From assembly GCF_013249015.1 (NCBI RefSeq), contig NZ_JABRPL010000005.1:99075-163074 (forward strand): 64,000 bases of DNA, in the 5' to 3' direction. The notes under the pieces are model-generated. The model was not told the origin of the DNA. It did not search any database and saw only the letters and a list, made by a program, of their open reading frames with translations. Shown here piece by piece: positions 34,267 to 42,912 of the stretch (position 1 is the first letter of the stretch; each line of letters opens with the position of its first letter). The position numbers and the translations under genes were made by a program. Source of the DNA: Rathayibacter agropyri (GTDB taxonomy: Bacteria > Actinomycetota > Actinomycetes > Actinomycetales > Microbacteriaceae).

Positions 34267-34303
34267 GGCCTCCTGAGCTCAGCGTGGCTCAGCTCAGGAG
34301 GCC
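34267..34303. terminator. Hairpin between copC and the convergent HAD gene
   Basis: GGCCTCCTGAGCT (34267-34279) pairs exactly with AGCTCAGGAGGCC (34291-34303), loop 11 nt, 8 nt after the copC stop. The right arm overlaps the last codons of the convergent HAD gene, so it could serve both. Confidence 0.7.
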
Positions 34304-34993
34304 CGCCAGCGGACCCTCGTGGAGACTCGTGAGGACGGCGGCGGCGTCCTCGTACACGGCTACTGCACCCGCCTCCAGGAGTTCGTGCTCGGAGGTGCCG
34401 CCCGAAAGTACTCCCACGGTCGCGAGCCCAGCTCGCTTGGCGGCCAGGACGTCCCAGGTCGCATCCCCCACCATGATCGCGTAATCAGCCGAGGTACCCG
34501 CGCGCTCCAGGGCGATGGAGATCAGATCAGGGGCAGGCTTCGCCGTTGAGACGTCCGCGCCGCTCGTCACTGCGTGGACTGAACCGCCGAAGTCGAGCAC
34601 GTTGAGCAGGATGTCGAGTTCGTTCTGGGGCGCCGATGTCGCCAGCACGACACGAACTCCGTGACCTACGAGAGTCGCAACCAATTCGTTAGCTCCGGGA
34701 AGGGACGTAATGCGAGCGGTGGTCTCGGCGTAGTTCTTGGAGTGCAGCGTCTTCACTTGCGTTCGCAACCCGTCCGACGCCTCATTCTCAAGAAGCAAAT
34801 CGAGCAATTCAGATGAGTCTGCTCCAATGGCGCGCTGAATCCGCCATGCCGGGACGTCGAGGTCGCACTGCCAGAATGCGCGCGACCACGCCTCGACGTG
34901 GAGAAAGTTCGTATCGGCGAGCGTCCCGTCAATGTCGAAGAGGACCGCCGTTGTTTCCCCCGTCGCCTTAGGCCGGTTCTTCCCTGCCGCCAT
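34289..34993 (-). CDS. HAD-superfamily phosphatase (Gph-like)
   Basis: 234 aa. Motif I VLFDIDGTLADT, motif II LATSAPQ, motif III Lys in STAKPAPDLI, motif IV MVGDATWDVLAA. The helical cap (AWSRAFWQCDLDVPAWRIQR) matches phosphoglycolate-phosphatase/beta-PGM-like enzymes. The N-terminal ~15 residues (MAAGKNRPKATGETT) are an unaligned extension. Cytoplasmic; substrate unknown. Not in an operon. Confidence 0.85.
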   Translation of the reverse strand: MAAGKNRPKATGETTAVLFDIDGTLADTNFLHVEAWSRAFWQCDLDVPAWRIQRAIGADSSELLDLLLENEASDGLRTQVKTLHSKNYAETTARITSLPGANELVATLVGHGVRVVLATSAPQNELDILLNVLDFGGSVHAVTSGADVSTAKPAPDLISIALERAGTSADYAIMVGDATWDVLAAKRAGLATVGVLSGGTSEHELLEAGAVAVYEDAAAVLTSLHEGPLAGLLS

Positions 34994-35114
34994 CCCGCCG
35001 CTCCTCCTGCTCGTTCCGTGCCCGCCCGCGTGACCCTTCCACGCTACGCGGGCGCGTTGAAGCGGACGCGCCCCTTGACGTCAGCCACTTCCGCAGAACC
35101 CGTCCGGTCACCTG

Positions 35115-36461
35115 TCACGGCTCGGCGTCAGCGTCTTGCCTGTCGTCCCGTTCTGTGCGCGCCGCGAGCTCTGGCGCCGCCGGAGTCGTCGTGTGCCGTC
35201 GTCCCGTGGGGCTGATCCAGTGCAGCGTCCCGTCTGCGTCTTGTCGGCTCGTCCAGCTAGTTGTGTGGCGGAGGCGGTGGTGGTGGCGGCAGAGGTGCGC
35301 GAGGTTGTCCGCTGAGGTGGTGCCTCCGTGCTGCCAGTCGGTCGTGTGGTCGAGGTCCGCGTGCCGAGTGCTGCGCGTGCAGCCGGGGAAACGGCAGGTT
35401 GCGTCTCGGTGCTGCAGGTGGCGTTTCAGGTCTGAGGGCACTCGATAGGAGTCGCGGCCGACGGACAGGACGGCGCCGTTCTCGGGGTGAGTCAGCAACC
35501 GGGTGAAGGACGGCGCTTCTGCCGCGAGTCGTCGCGCAGTCTCGGGGTCGAGCGGCCCGTAGCCGTCAAGTACTGCTGGCTGGTCTGAGCGTCCGAGGAG
35601 TGTCAGCGCCGGGACCGTGACGGCGATCTCTGGTCGGAGTCCGGCGGATACCTTCGTCGTGCCTTTGTGGTCGGTCGTCTCGCCGTCGAGCAGTAGTGCG
35701 GCTGCGACGTCGGCGCGCAGCTGTCCGAGGGTCCGTTCCTCCTCGGGAAGATCGGCGAGTGATCGCGCCGCCCGGTCGATCCGGTCGAGGGCGCCGACTA
35801 CGTCGGGCGCAGCGGCGTAGAGGTGGAGGATCGCCATGCCGTCGTCGAGTCCTTCTATCCACAGGGAGCGGCGGCGGGCGCAGTCCCGGTGCCGCTCCGT
35901 CAGTGTTTGCGGGTGGAGCTGTTCGCGCAGCGAGCGCAGCTGTCGGCGCAGTTGAGGAGGTGTGCAGGCGGCGGCCATGGTCGCCGCGTCCTCGTCGAAC
36001 CGTTTGCGAACTTCGGGTGGCACGTCTAGCACTGCTCGCACGATTATTCGCGTGTGCTCGGGAGAGAGCTGCCCGTCCGCTAGCGCCCGCAGAGTTGTGG
36101 GTAGCTCGTTGACCAGGAGGCGTGCTTCGTCGACGAGCGCGGTCGCGTGCGTCTCAGATACCCGCAGTCCGGTGGCGAGTTCGGCGATCAGCGCTCGGTG
36201 CGCCGCCTGCGCCCGATTCGCGTGCATCTGCGTGTGGGCGCCGACGAGTGCTTCCGGCGTCGCGATCGCCGAGCGGCGTGCTTCCTCGATGCTCACGTAC
36301 CGGGCTGCTTCCACCCGTGATCGTTCGGCGTGCAGCGTGCATACCCTGGTCACCGCCGCCGCAAGCGTGTCGTTGGATCCGCCGGGCCAGGTTGGCATCG
36401 TCGTTGTAGTCATAGACACAGCGAACCGCTGCTTGACCCCGGCTGCGCACGTTTCGTTCAT
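35115..36461 (-). CDS. DUF222-HNH endonuclease protein
   Basis: 448 aa from ATG 36461; TTG 36488 or ATG 36413 are alternatives and no ribosome site decides. DUF222 helical domain (~60-300) followed by an HNH nuclease domain (CRFPGCTRSTRHADLDHTTD, then NLAHLCRHHHRLRH) with zinc-binding CxxC and the catalytic DH. The family is abundant and multi-copy in actinobacteria; biological role undefined, possibly derived from mobile introns or defence. The first ~45 residues are not conserved. Confidence 0.9.
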   Translation of the reverse strand: MNETCAAGVKQRFAVSMTTTTMPTWPGGSNDTLAAAVTRVCTLHAERSRVEAARYVSIEEARRSAIATPEALVGAHTQMHANRAQAAHRALIAELATGLRVSETHATALVDEARLLVNELPTTLRALADGQLSPEHTRIIVRAVLDVPPEVRKRFDEDAATMAAACTPPQLRRQLRSLREQLHPQTLTERHRDCARRRSLWIEGLDDGMAILHLYAAAPDVVGALDRIDRAARSLADLPEEERTLGQLRADVAAALLLDGETTDHKGTTKVSAGLRPEIAVTVPALTLLGRSDQPAVLDGYGPLDPETARRLAAEAPSFTRLLTHPENGAVLSVGRDSYRVPSDLKRHLQHRDATCRFPGCTRSTRHADLDHTTDWQHGGTTSADNLAHLCRHHHRLRHTTSWTSRQDADGTLHWISPTGRRHTTTPAAPELAARTERDDRQDADAEP

Positions 36462-36521
36462 GCCCGTCAGACAACTCCAGAATGTCAACCCTGTGGAGGA
36501 GTCTTTCCCGTCGCCTGGGCG

Positions 36522-37613
36522 TCAGGCGTACGCGCGTACGGTCTCCCTGATGGTCTCGGCGTACGTGTAGATCTCGTCGAGCGCTGAAAGGGGGTGGCGC
36601 GTCTCGTTCTTCTCCGCGTCGAAGGTTCCGAGGTACTTCTGCTTCCGATTGAAGTGCAAGCGCGCGACGGGCTTTCGGTTGTTGTCGTCCAGAATCACGG
36701 CGAAATACGACTTGGCGTCCCGCTGTGCGATTCTGTTCACTTTCACTTCGCTGCAGGCGATCGCCTTGATAATTTGGTAGCCCTCCAGCTCTTCGAGCGT
36801 CGTTTCGAGATCGCTCTGCTCCTCAAGTTCTTCCTCGACCACTGCCTGGCTAGTCAGGGTCTGCTCGGCTGCGAGAGCTTCCGTTCGCGGGAAGTTCGGC
36901 GCTCCGAGAGCGGTCTTCAAGCGTTCGTTCACCTGTTCGTTGAGGAACTGCTTGGACGCCTTTGAGACCAGTGCCGAAAACTGCTCGCGCACCTTCTGTG
37001 TGTAGGCCCCTTCGTACACGCGGGTGGTGAAGAACTTGATCCACTCGTCGCTTGGGCTGGCGAATTGGGCGCCGAGTTCGCGTTTCAGCTGCCCAATGTA
37101 CTTCAGTTCACCGGCAGCATTGATAATCGAGTCGAGGTCGAATATCTCTTTCGTCAGCTTCATCAGCTCGGGGATCAGCGTCTCATCAATGTCCGTCACG
37201 TCCAAGACGAGGAATGGCTTCGCATCCATGCGATTTGGGGCGTCGAGGTCAGTGTAGAAGTGGTACTGCTCGCCGTTGGTGAGGATCGCTATGCGCGCAT
37301 TCGTGACTGCAAAGTACCGGAAGAGTTGCGAAGCGTGTTCGATCCGGAGGGGCTCTGAGGATTTCTTGCATTCGATCAGCATCTGTACGTCGCCGTGGTG
37401 GACGATCGCGTAGTCGATCTTCTCGCCCTTCTTCACGCCGACATCAGCGACGAATTCCGGAACCACCTCGAGCGGATTAAAGACGTCGTACCCGAGGATC
37501 GTCGAGATGAAGGGCATCACGAAGGCGTTCTTCGTCGCCTCCTCGGTCTGGATGATCTCGCGCTGCTGGTGGACCTTGGTCGCAAGAGCGATCAGCCGTT
37601 CAGTGAATTCCAC
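36522..37613 (-). CDS. Solitary restriction-endonuclease-like protein (type I HsdR N-terminal family)
   Basis: 363 aa. The first ~130 residues match the HsdR N-terminal nuclease module: EEATKNAFVMPFISTILGYD, then the PD-(D/E)XK core with Asp in GEKIDYAIV and Glu-x-Lys in MLIECKK. The middle is helical (an EELEEQSDLETTLEELEGYQ acidic stretch) and the C-terminus is a small alpha/beta segment ending in SALDEIYTYAETIRE. No helicase, methylase or specificity genes lie nearby, so it is not a classical restriction system; single-gene defence or DNA repair is possible. Base composition is lower in G+C than its neighbours. Confidence 0.8.
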   Translation of the reverse strand: MEFTERLIALATKVHQQREIIQTEEATKNAFVMPFISTILGYDVFNPLEVVPEFVADVGVKKGEKIDYAIVHHGDVQMLIECKKSSEPLRIEHASQLFRYFAVTNARIAILTNGEQYHFYTDLDAPNRMDAKPFLVLDVTDIDETLIPELMKLTKEIFDLDSIINAAGELKYIGQLKRELGAQFASPSDEWIKFFTTRVYEGAYTQKVREQFSALVSKASKQFLNEQVNERLKTALGAPNFPRTEALAAEQTLTSQAVVEEELEEQSDLETTLEELEGYQIIKAIACSEVKVNRIAQRDAKSYFAVILDDNNRKPVARLHFNRKQKYLGTFDAEKNETRHPLSALDEIYTYAETIRETVRAYA

Positions 37614-37702
37614 GGTTCTCCCCGATGATGCTGCGGTGTATACGAATCATCGAATAGTCTCCGATGCCCGTCGGACAGCGCCACCCCCCACCCGGGTCGC
37701 GC

Positions 37703-38431
37703 TCACACTCTTCGCGGCACCGTGAACACCGTTTCGACTCCCGGCGAGTACAGCACCGAGTCCGGAGCCCGCCCGGTCAGGCCAGGGAACCCCGCCAGGG
37801 TGAGGAGCCCGTCGTCCAGCGCCAACAGTTCCGCGCTCTGCAGTGGCCAGGGCCGATGCAGATTGCGCCCATACCAGGTGGATCCGAGGTGTCGCTGGTG
37901 ATACGCCCACCGCGATGTCAGGAACGAGGCGAGCGGATCGTCGACTGCCCCGGGTGTCGGCCGCACCACGATCCGCGAATGTGCCGCTGCGTCGACGTGC
38001 CGGGCGGTCTCGTAGATCACCGCACCGTGGCGCTGCTCGATACTCATCTGGCCCCAGCGGTAGGGAAGGCCGAACACTAACCGCGCCGTCAGCACCGCAA
38101 CGAGGTGCGAGGCCTCGAGCGAGACGAAGACGACTCCGCGGCACCCCTGCCGGTCGACCGAGTAGAGCCGCACGTTGACCTCGGGGAAGGTACCGAGCCA
38201 GGGCACTCGCGGGCCCCCGAGGAACGCTGTGCGCGAGAGTCTGAAGGGGATAAGGCCCACCCAGGACGACCCGTCATGCTCGTCGGGCCTGACTCCCGGC
38301 GGCAGGTGCGGCGCGACCAGAGCAGGGTCAACGCGCCAGTGCAAGAAGGTCGCCTCGGTCCAGCGCTGCTGAAGGATGCGCGGGCCGCCCAGCGGCGGCG
38401 CGGTACGGGTGACGGGTTCGACAGGGCTCAC
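37703..38431 (-). CDS. DUF2071 (YqjF-like) protein
   Basis: 242 aa from GTG 38431; further upstream codons overlap the divergent promoter region. DUF2071 features: WTEATFLHWRVDPALVAPHL near the start, WVGLIPFRL, FPEVNVRLY, GVVFVSLEASHLVAV and the closing YSPGVETVF. Function unknown; proteins of the family resemble acetoacetate decarboxylase-like folds. Divergent from the EamA gene at 38576. Confidence 0.85.
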   Translation of the reverse strand: MSPVEPVTRTAPPLGGPRILQQRWTEATFLHWRVDPALVAPHLPPGVRPDEHDGSSWVGLIPFRLSRTAFLGGPRVPWLGTFPEVNVRLYSVDRQGCRGVVFVSLEASHLVAVLTARLVFGLPYRWGQMSIEQRHGAVIYETARHVDAAAHSRIVVRPTPGAVDDPLASFLTSRWAYHQRHLGSTWYGRNLHRPWPLQSAELLALDDGLLTLAGFPGLTGRAPDSVLYSPGVETVFTVPRRV

Positions 38432-38575
38432 CCGTCCATCGTGCTCCCGTGCGCTGCGAGCTCGCCCGCTCGGGCCTACCTCGCGTGTCGGCGGCGCGTC
38501 GCGAGCGCCCGCAGCGGCCCGAGCATCAGCCGCGGAACCTGGTGCTGAACGGTCCGCGACCGCCACGATGGCCTG

Positions 38576-39523
38576 ATGACCAGTACCACCGCCTCCGCCC
38601 CACCCCGCAGGAAGGACGTCCTCCTGCTGTGGGGGGCCGTCGCGGTAACGGTCCTCCTGTGGGCCTCCGCGTTCGTCGGCATCCGCGCGACGACCGAGGA
38701 TTTCGGCCCCGGCGCCCTGACGCTTGGCCGCATCGTCGTCGGTTCGCTGGCGCTCACGGTCGTCCGTCTCGTCCTCTCCGCACGGAGGCGCCGCTCGGCT
38801 GCCGCTTCGGACCCGCGCACCGCGGTCCCACGCGGCCGGCTCCTCTTCCTTGTCCTCGGTTGGGGTGTGGCGTGGTTCGGCGTCTATAACCTGGCGCTCA
38901 ATGCGGCCGAGCGGCATGTCGACGCCGGCACCGCCGCCCTGCTCGTCAACATCGCGCCGATGATCACGGCGGTTCTGGCCGGGCTTTTGCTTGGTGAGGG
39001 TTTCCCGCGGCGGCTGATCGCCGGCATGCTCGTCGCTCTGACGGGTGTTGCGGTGATCGCGTTCTCGACGTCCACGGGGCAGTTCGACGTCATCGGAGTC
39101 GTGCTCGGCCTGGTCGCGGCCGTCGTCTACGGCAGCGCGGCGACTCTGCAGAAGCGCCTTCTCGGGCGGATCGACGCGCCAACGATGACCTGGCTCGGCT
39201 GCCTCGCTGGCACCGTCGCCTGCCTGCCGTTCGCGCCCGAGCTGGTGGGATCGCTCCAGACCGCGCCTGCCTCCTCGGTGCTCGCCGTCGTGTACCTTGG
39301 CGTGTTCCCGACGGCGGTGGCGTTCACTACCTGGGGGTACGTCCTGGCCCGCTCCAGCGCAGGCCGCACCGCCGCCTCCACCTATGCGGTCCCCGCGGTC
39401 GTGGTCCTGTTGTCGTGGCTCGTGCTCGGTGAGACGCCTCCGCTAGCCGCTCTGCTCGGAGGAGCTCTCGCGCTCGCCGGAGTGGCCGTGGCGACGCTGC
39501 GGAGGAGCCCCCGCGCGGCCTGA
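38576..39523 (+). CDS. EamA/DMT-family transporter
   Basis: 315 aa with ten predicted helices in two EamA halves: WASAFVGIRATTEDFGPGAL, AALLVNIAPMITAVLAGLLL in the first; YLGVFPTAVAFTTWGYVLAR and WLVLGETPPLAALLGGALAL in the second. Likely metabolite exporter. Stands alone between the DUF2071 gene and the TelA operon; the run LSARRRRSA between helices is cytoplasmic by the positive-inside rule. Confidence 0.85.
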   Translation: MTSTTASAPPRRKDVLLLWGAVAVTVLLWASAFVGIRATTEDFGPGALTLGRIVVGSLALTVVRLVLSARRRRSAAASDPRTAVPRGRLLFLVLGWGVAWFGVYNLALNAAERHVDAGTAALLVNIAPMITAVLAGLLLGEGFPRRLIAGMLVALTGVAVIAFSTSTGQFDVIGVVLGLVAAVVYGSAATLQKRLLGRIDAPTMTWLGCLAGTVACLPFAPELVGSLQTAPASSVLAVVYLGVFPTAVAFTTWGYVLARSSAGRTAASTYAVPAVVVLLSWLVLGETPPLAALLGGALALAGVAVATLRRSPRAA

Positions 39524-39667
39524 GGGGCGCAGGCTCCTCCACAGGGGCGCAATCCTGGCGAACTGTCCGTGTGCTCTCCTCCCAGGGCCTGCGCGGAAGG
39601 CCCCGGGATATGCTGGGCGGACGTTCATCCCAGTCGGCGCCGCGCGCCAGGAACGGTAAGGATCCCG

Positions 39668-40873
39668 ATGACCGAGGCCCTCCAGCAGCCCGTCCAGAAC
39701 GCTCTCTCGCTGACGCCGCCGGAGCCGGTGGCAGCAGTGCCGACGACCTCGGCGCCGTCGATCGCGCCGAAGGTGCCGGAGCAGGCGCTGCCCGGACTCG
39801 AGGCGAAGGTTGACGACTACCTCGAGACGCTCCTGGCCGCCGAGGCGCGCAGTCCCGAGTTCGCGACGAAGGCCAACGACATCCGCACGATGGGCGACGC
39901 CGACATCCGCTCGGCTGCCGACTCGTCGAACCGGTTGCTGAGCACGCCGGTACGGGCACTGAAGGAGGGTGGCCTCTCCGAAGGCTCGACGATCGGCAAG
40001 ACGCTGCTCGAGCTGCGCCGCACAGTGGAGGACCTCGATCCCTCCGAGGACAACGTCCAGAAGAAGATCCTCGGATTCATCCCCTTCGGCAACAAAATCA
40101 CCGACTACTTCCGCAGGTACGAGAGTGCGCAGTCGCATCTCAATGCGATCATCCAGGCGCTCTACGACGGCCAGGACGAGCTACGGAAGGACAACGCGGC
40201 GCTGAACCTCGAGAAGCAGAACCTCTGGGGGACGATGACGCGTCTCAACGAGTACATCTACGTCGCCGAACGGCTCGATGTGAAGCTTTCGGCGAAGATT
40301 GCCGAACTCGACAGCACCGATCCCGAACGGGCGCGGGCCCTCCGTGAAGACGTCCTCTTTTATGCGCGGCAGAAGCACCAGGACCTCCTGACCCAGCTCG
40401 CCGTCTCCATCCAGGGCTACCTGGCGATCGACGTTGTGATCAAGAACAACGTCGAGTTGATCAAGGGCGTTGACCGTGCAACGACCACGACGGTCTCCGC
40501 GCTGCGGACGGCGGTTATCGTCGCGCAGGCCCTCGCCAATCAGCGGCTCGTGCTCGATCAGATCACAGCGCTGAACACCACGACGTCGAACATGATCGAG
40601 TCCACCTCGCGGATGCTCGCCGAGCAGTCCGCATCGATCCAGTCGCAGGCCGCCTCCGCCACGGTGGGGCTGCCGCAGCTGCAAGCCGCGTTCGCGAACA
40701 TCTACCAGACGATGGATTCAATCTCGGACTTCAAGATCAAGGCGCTCGACAGCATGGCCCAGACCGTCGGCGTCCTCCAGTCCGAGACCGCCAAGGCTGG
40801 CGAATACGTGGAGCGCGCCCGCCGCAGCAACGCCGACATCGACGCGACCTCTTCGTTGGATCTCGGCCGCTAG
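39668..40873 (+). CDS. telA: TelA-family (toxic anion resistance) protein, first gene of the signalling operon
   Basis: 401 aa from ATG 39668 behind AAGGA. After a ~45-residue Pro-rich leader the protein is almost entirely alpha-helical, with the TelA signature NKITDYFRRYESAQSHLNAI, KDNAALNLEKQNLW and INNVELIKGVD-like VIKNNVELIKGVDRATTTTV. Named for tellurite resistance, but the family is widespread and probably cytoplasmic scaffold- or stress-related. TATGCT at 39609-39614 could be the promoter -10. Stop TAG is immediately followed by the next ATG. Confidence 0.9.
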   Translation: MTEALQQPVQNALSLTPPEPVAAVPTTSAPSIAPKVPEQALPGLEAKVDDYLETLLAAEARSPEFATKANDIRTMGDADIRSAADSSNRLLSTPVRALKEGGLSEGSTIGKTLLELRRTVEDLDPSEDNVQKKILGFIPFGNKITDYFRRYESAQSHLNAIIQALYDGQDELRKDNAALNLEKQNLWGTMTRLNEYIYVAERLDVKLSAKIAELDSTDPERARALREDVLFYARQKHQDLLTQLAVSIQGYLAIDVVIKNNVELIKGVDRATTTTVSALRTAVIVAQALANQRLVLDQITALNTTTSNMIESTSRMLAEQSASIQSQAASATVGLPQLQAAFANIYQTMDSISDFKIKALDSMAQTVGVLQSETAKAGEYVERARRSNADIDATSSLDLGR

Positions 40874-41440
40874 ATGGGCTGGTTCTCCCGCCTGTTCGGC
40901 GGCGCCCCGGCAGCGCCGGAGGAGACTGCGCCAGCACTGCCGCGTGTGCCGACGAGCGACGACATCCTCACCGCGCTCGATCGGGTGGCGAATTCCACGA
41001 AGGGGCGCGTCGACCGCAATGTGGCGTCTCGTATCCAGCGGATCGACGAGACCGTCCGGGAGATGGTGCCCCGGCTCGATCGTCTCGGCGGGATGAGTCG
41101 GCAGGGACACACTGTCGTCGCCACCGCGACCAGTTACCTGCCCGAGGCGGTCGAGGGGTACCTCCGCCTGCCCCGCGACTTCGCTGATCGTCGCGCTGTC
41201 TATAAGGGGAAGACCTCGCTGATGATCCTCTGCGACCAGCTCGACCTGCTCGGGGGCACGCTCGACCGGATCTCCGACGCCGTCTCGCGGCAGGACGCCA
41301 CAGCGCTCGTCGCGCACGGGCAGTTCCTGGCCGAGAAGTTCACCGAGTCCTCGCTCTCGCCGAGCGGACTCGACGCTCCGCCTGCGCCGGGCGCCACCGG
41401 CACTGCCCCGGGCTCGCTGACCCCGCCGAGTGCCTCGTGA
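40874..41440 (+). CDS. Unknown protein of the TelA-PknG operon
   Basis: 188 aa; ATG directly abuts the telA stop. N-terminus MGWFSRLFGG is amphipathic and could touch the membrane; residues ~30-155 are helical (DILTALDRVANSTKGRVDRN, DRRAVYKGKTSLMILCDQLD); the tail is Pro/Ala-rich. Not assigned to a named family. Position between TelA and the AAA+ ATPase, with a GTGA overlap to the latter, suggests a physical partner of one of them. Confidence 0.75.
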   Translation: MGWFSRLFGGAPAAPEETAPALPRVPTSDDILTALDRVANSTKGRVDRNVASRIQRIDETVREMVPRLDRLGGMSRQGHTVVATATSYLPEAVEGYLRLPRDFADRRAVYKGKTSLMILCDQLDLLGGTLDRISDAVSRQDATALVAHGQFLAEKFTESSLSPSGLDAPPAPGATGTAPGSLTPPSAS

Positions 41441-42912
41441 CGTCCCTTGCCCCGGCGCTCGACGCTCTCGTGCTCACGGGCACCGCCGCCGGACTCGACG
41501 CCGTCGCAGTCCGAGACGAGGGCGCGCGCCTGGCGGCTGCCGTCGCGGAGTCGATCAGAGGAGCGGGCGCCGAGTGGCTCGCCGCCACTGGCGCTTCCGG
41601 CGGGCTCGAGACCTTCTTCACCGCCGCCGCGAGCGGTCGCCGCTGGCGCTCCGGGCCCACCGATCAGCTCGCGGCGCTCGCCTCGGCCTCGTCGCCGCAC
41701 GCCTGCGCCTACGCCCGCGGCCTCACCGAGGTCATCTCGGCGGCGAGTGCGCTCGGCGACCCGGGCATCGGAGGCATCGCCTCTGCCTCCGCGGCCGCTG
41801 CGGCCCAGCTCGCCGCGGTCCCCGGAGCGAGGGGAGCGGCGCCGTCTCCCGACCCCGGTTCGAGTGCCGCTCGCTCGGCCGGCCTACCGGAGGGCGTTCC
41901 CGGCGTCGATGAGATCCTCGCGCGCCTGCGCCGCACGGAGCACGCGGGTCCGCAGGACGAGACGCAGCCGGCAGCGCCGATCGAGGCCGCCGCCGAGCAG
42001 GAGCCCCCTGAGCCGCCGGAGTCGATCGACGACCTGCTCGCCGAGCTCGATGCGCTCATCGGGCTCGAGCGGGTGAAGAGCGAGATCAAGCGACAAACCC
42101 AACTGCTCCGGATCGACACCCTCCGCCAGGCTGCCGGTCTCAGCACCCCCACCCTCACCCGGCACCTGGTCTTCACGGGCAATCCGGGCACGGGGAAGAC
42201 GACGGTCGCCCGCCTCGTCTCCCGCATCTACCGCTCGCTCGGCATCCTCTCGAAGGGCGTGCTCGTCGAGGTCGACCGGTCGGAGCTGGTAGCCGGCTAC
42301 CTGGGCCAGACGGCGACGAAGACCGCCGAGGTGATCGCGTCGGCCCGCGGCGGAGTCCTCTTCATCGATGAGGCTTACGCGCTCGCGCTCGATCAGTACG
42401 GGGCGGAGGCGGTGACCACTCTGGTCAAGGACATGGAGGACCACCGCGGCGACCTCGTGGTGATCGTCGCCGGTTACTCCGGTCCGATGCAGGGCTTCCT
42501 CGACACGAACCCCGGCCTCGCCAGCCGCTTCTCGACCACGATCGACTTCGCCGACTACAGCGACGACGAACTCTCGGCGATCTTCGGACGCCTCGCCGCT
42601 TCCGCCGATTTCGAGCCGACGGACGGGGCGCTCGCCGCGTTCGCAGAACTCGCCTCGGCGCAGCAGCGCACGGAGGCGTTCGGTAACGGCCGCTGGGTCC
42701 GCAACGTCCTCGATGCGGCGATCGCGCGCCATGCGTGGCGCTTGCGCGACGTGGAGGAGCCGACTCTGGATGAGCTGCGCATCCTTGTGCCCGAGGACAT
42801 CACGGAGAGCGAGGACATCACGGAGAGCGCCGACGGCGAGCAGAGCGCGGAGGACACCGCGGAGGACACCGCCGATGACGACGCAGGTCGGTTCGAGGAG
42901 GAGGCCCGATGA
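41437..42912 (+). CDS. AAA+ ATPase, CbbX/SpoVK type
   Basis: 491 aa; GTG overlaps the preceding stop (GTGA). Residues ~1-190 are Ala-rich helical with a Pro/Glu linker; the AAA+ module follows: DLLAELDALIGLERVKSEI, Walker A GNPGTGKTTVARLV, pore-like DRSELVAGYLGQTATKT, Walker B GGVLFIDEAYAL, sensor and Arg finger in NPGLASRF, then the lid (GRWVRNVLDAAIARHAWRL). CbbX-type ATPases remodel target proteins. The acidic C-terminus contains a short internal duplication EDITESEDITESAD. Overlaps the next ATG (ATGA). Confidence 0.9.
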   Translation: MTSLAPALDALVLTGTAAGLDAVAVRDEGARLAAAVAESIRGAGAEWLAATGASGGLETFFTAAASGRRWRSGPTDQLAALASASSPHACAYARGLTEVISAASALGDPGIGGIASASAAAAAQLAAVPGARGAAPSPDPGSSAARSAGLPEGVPGVDEILARLRRTEHAGPQDETQPAAPIEAAAEQEPPEPPESIDDLLAELDALIGLERVKSEIKRQTQLLRIDTLRQAAGLSTPTLTRHLVFTGNPGTGKTTVARLVSRIYRSLGILSKGVLVEVDRSELVAGYLGQTATKTAEVIASARGGVLFIDEAYALALDQYGAEAVTTLVKDMEDHRGDLVVIVAGYSGPMQGFLDTNPGLASRFSTTIDFADYSDDELSAIFGRLAASADFEPTDGALAAFAELASAQQRTEAFGNGRWVRNVLDAAIARHAWRLRDVEEPTLDELRILVPEDITESEDITESADGEQSAEDTAEDTADDDAGRFEEEAR

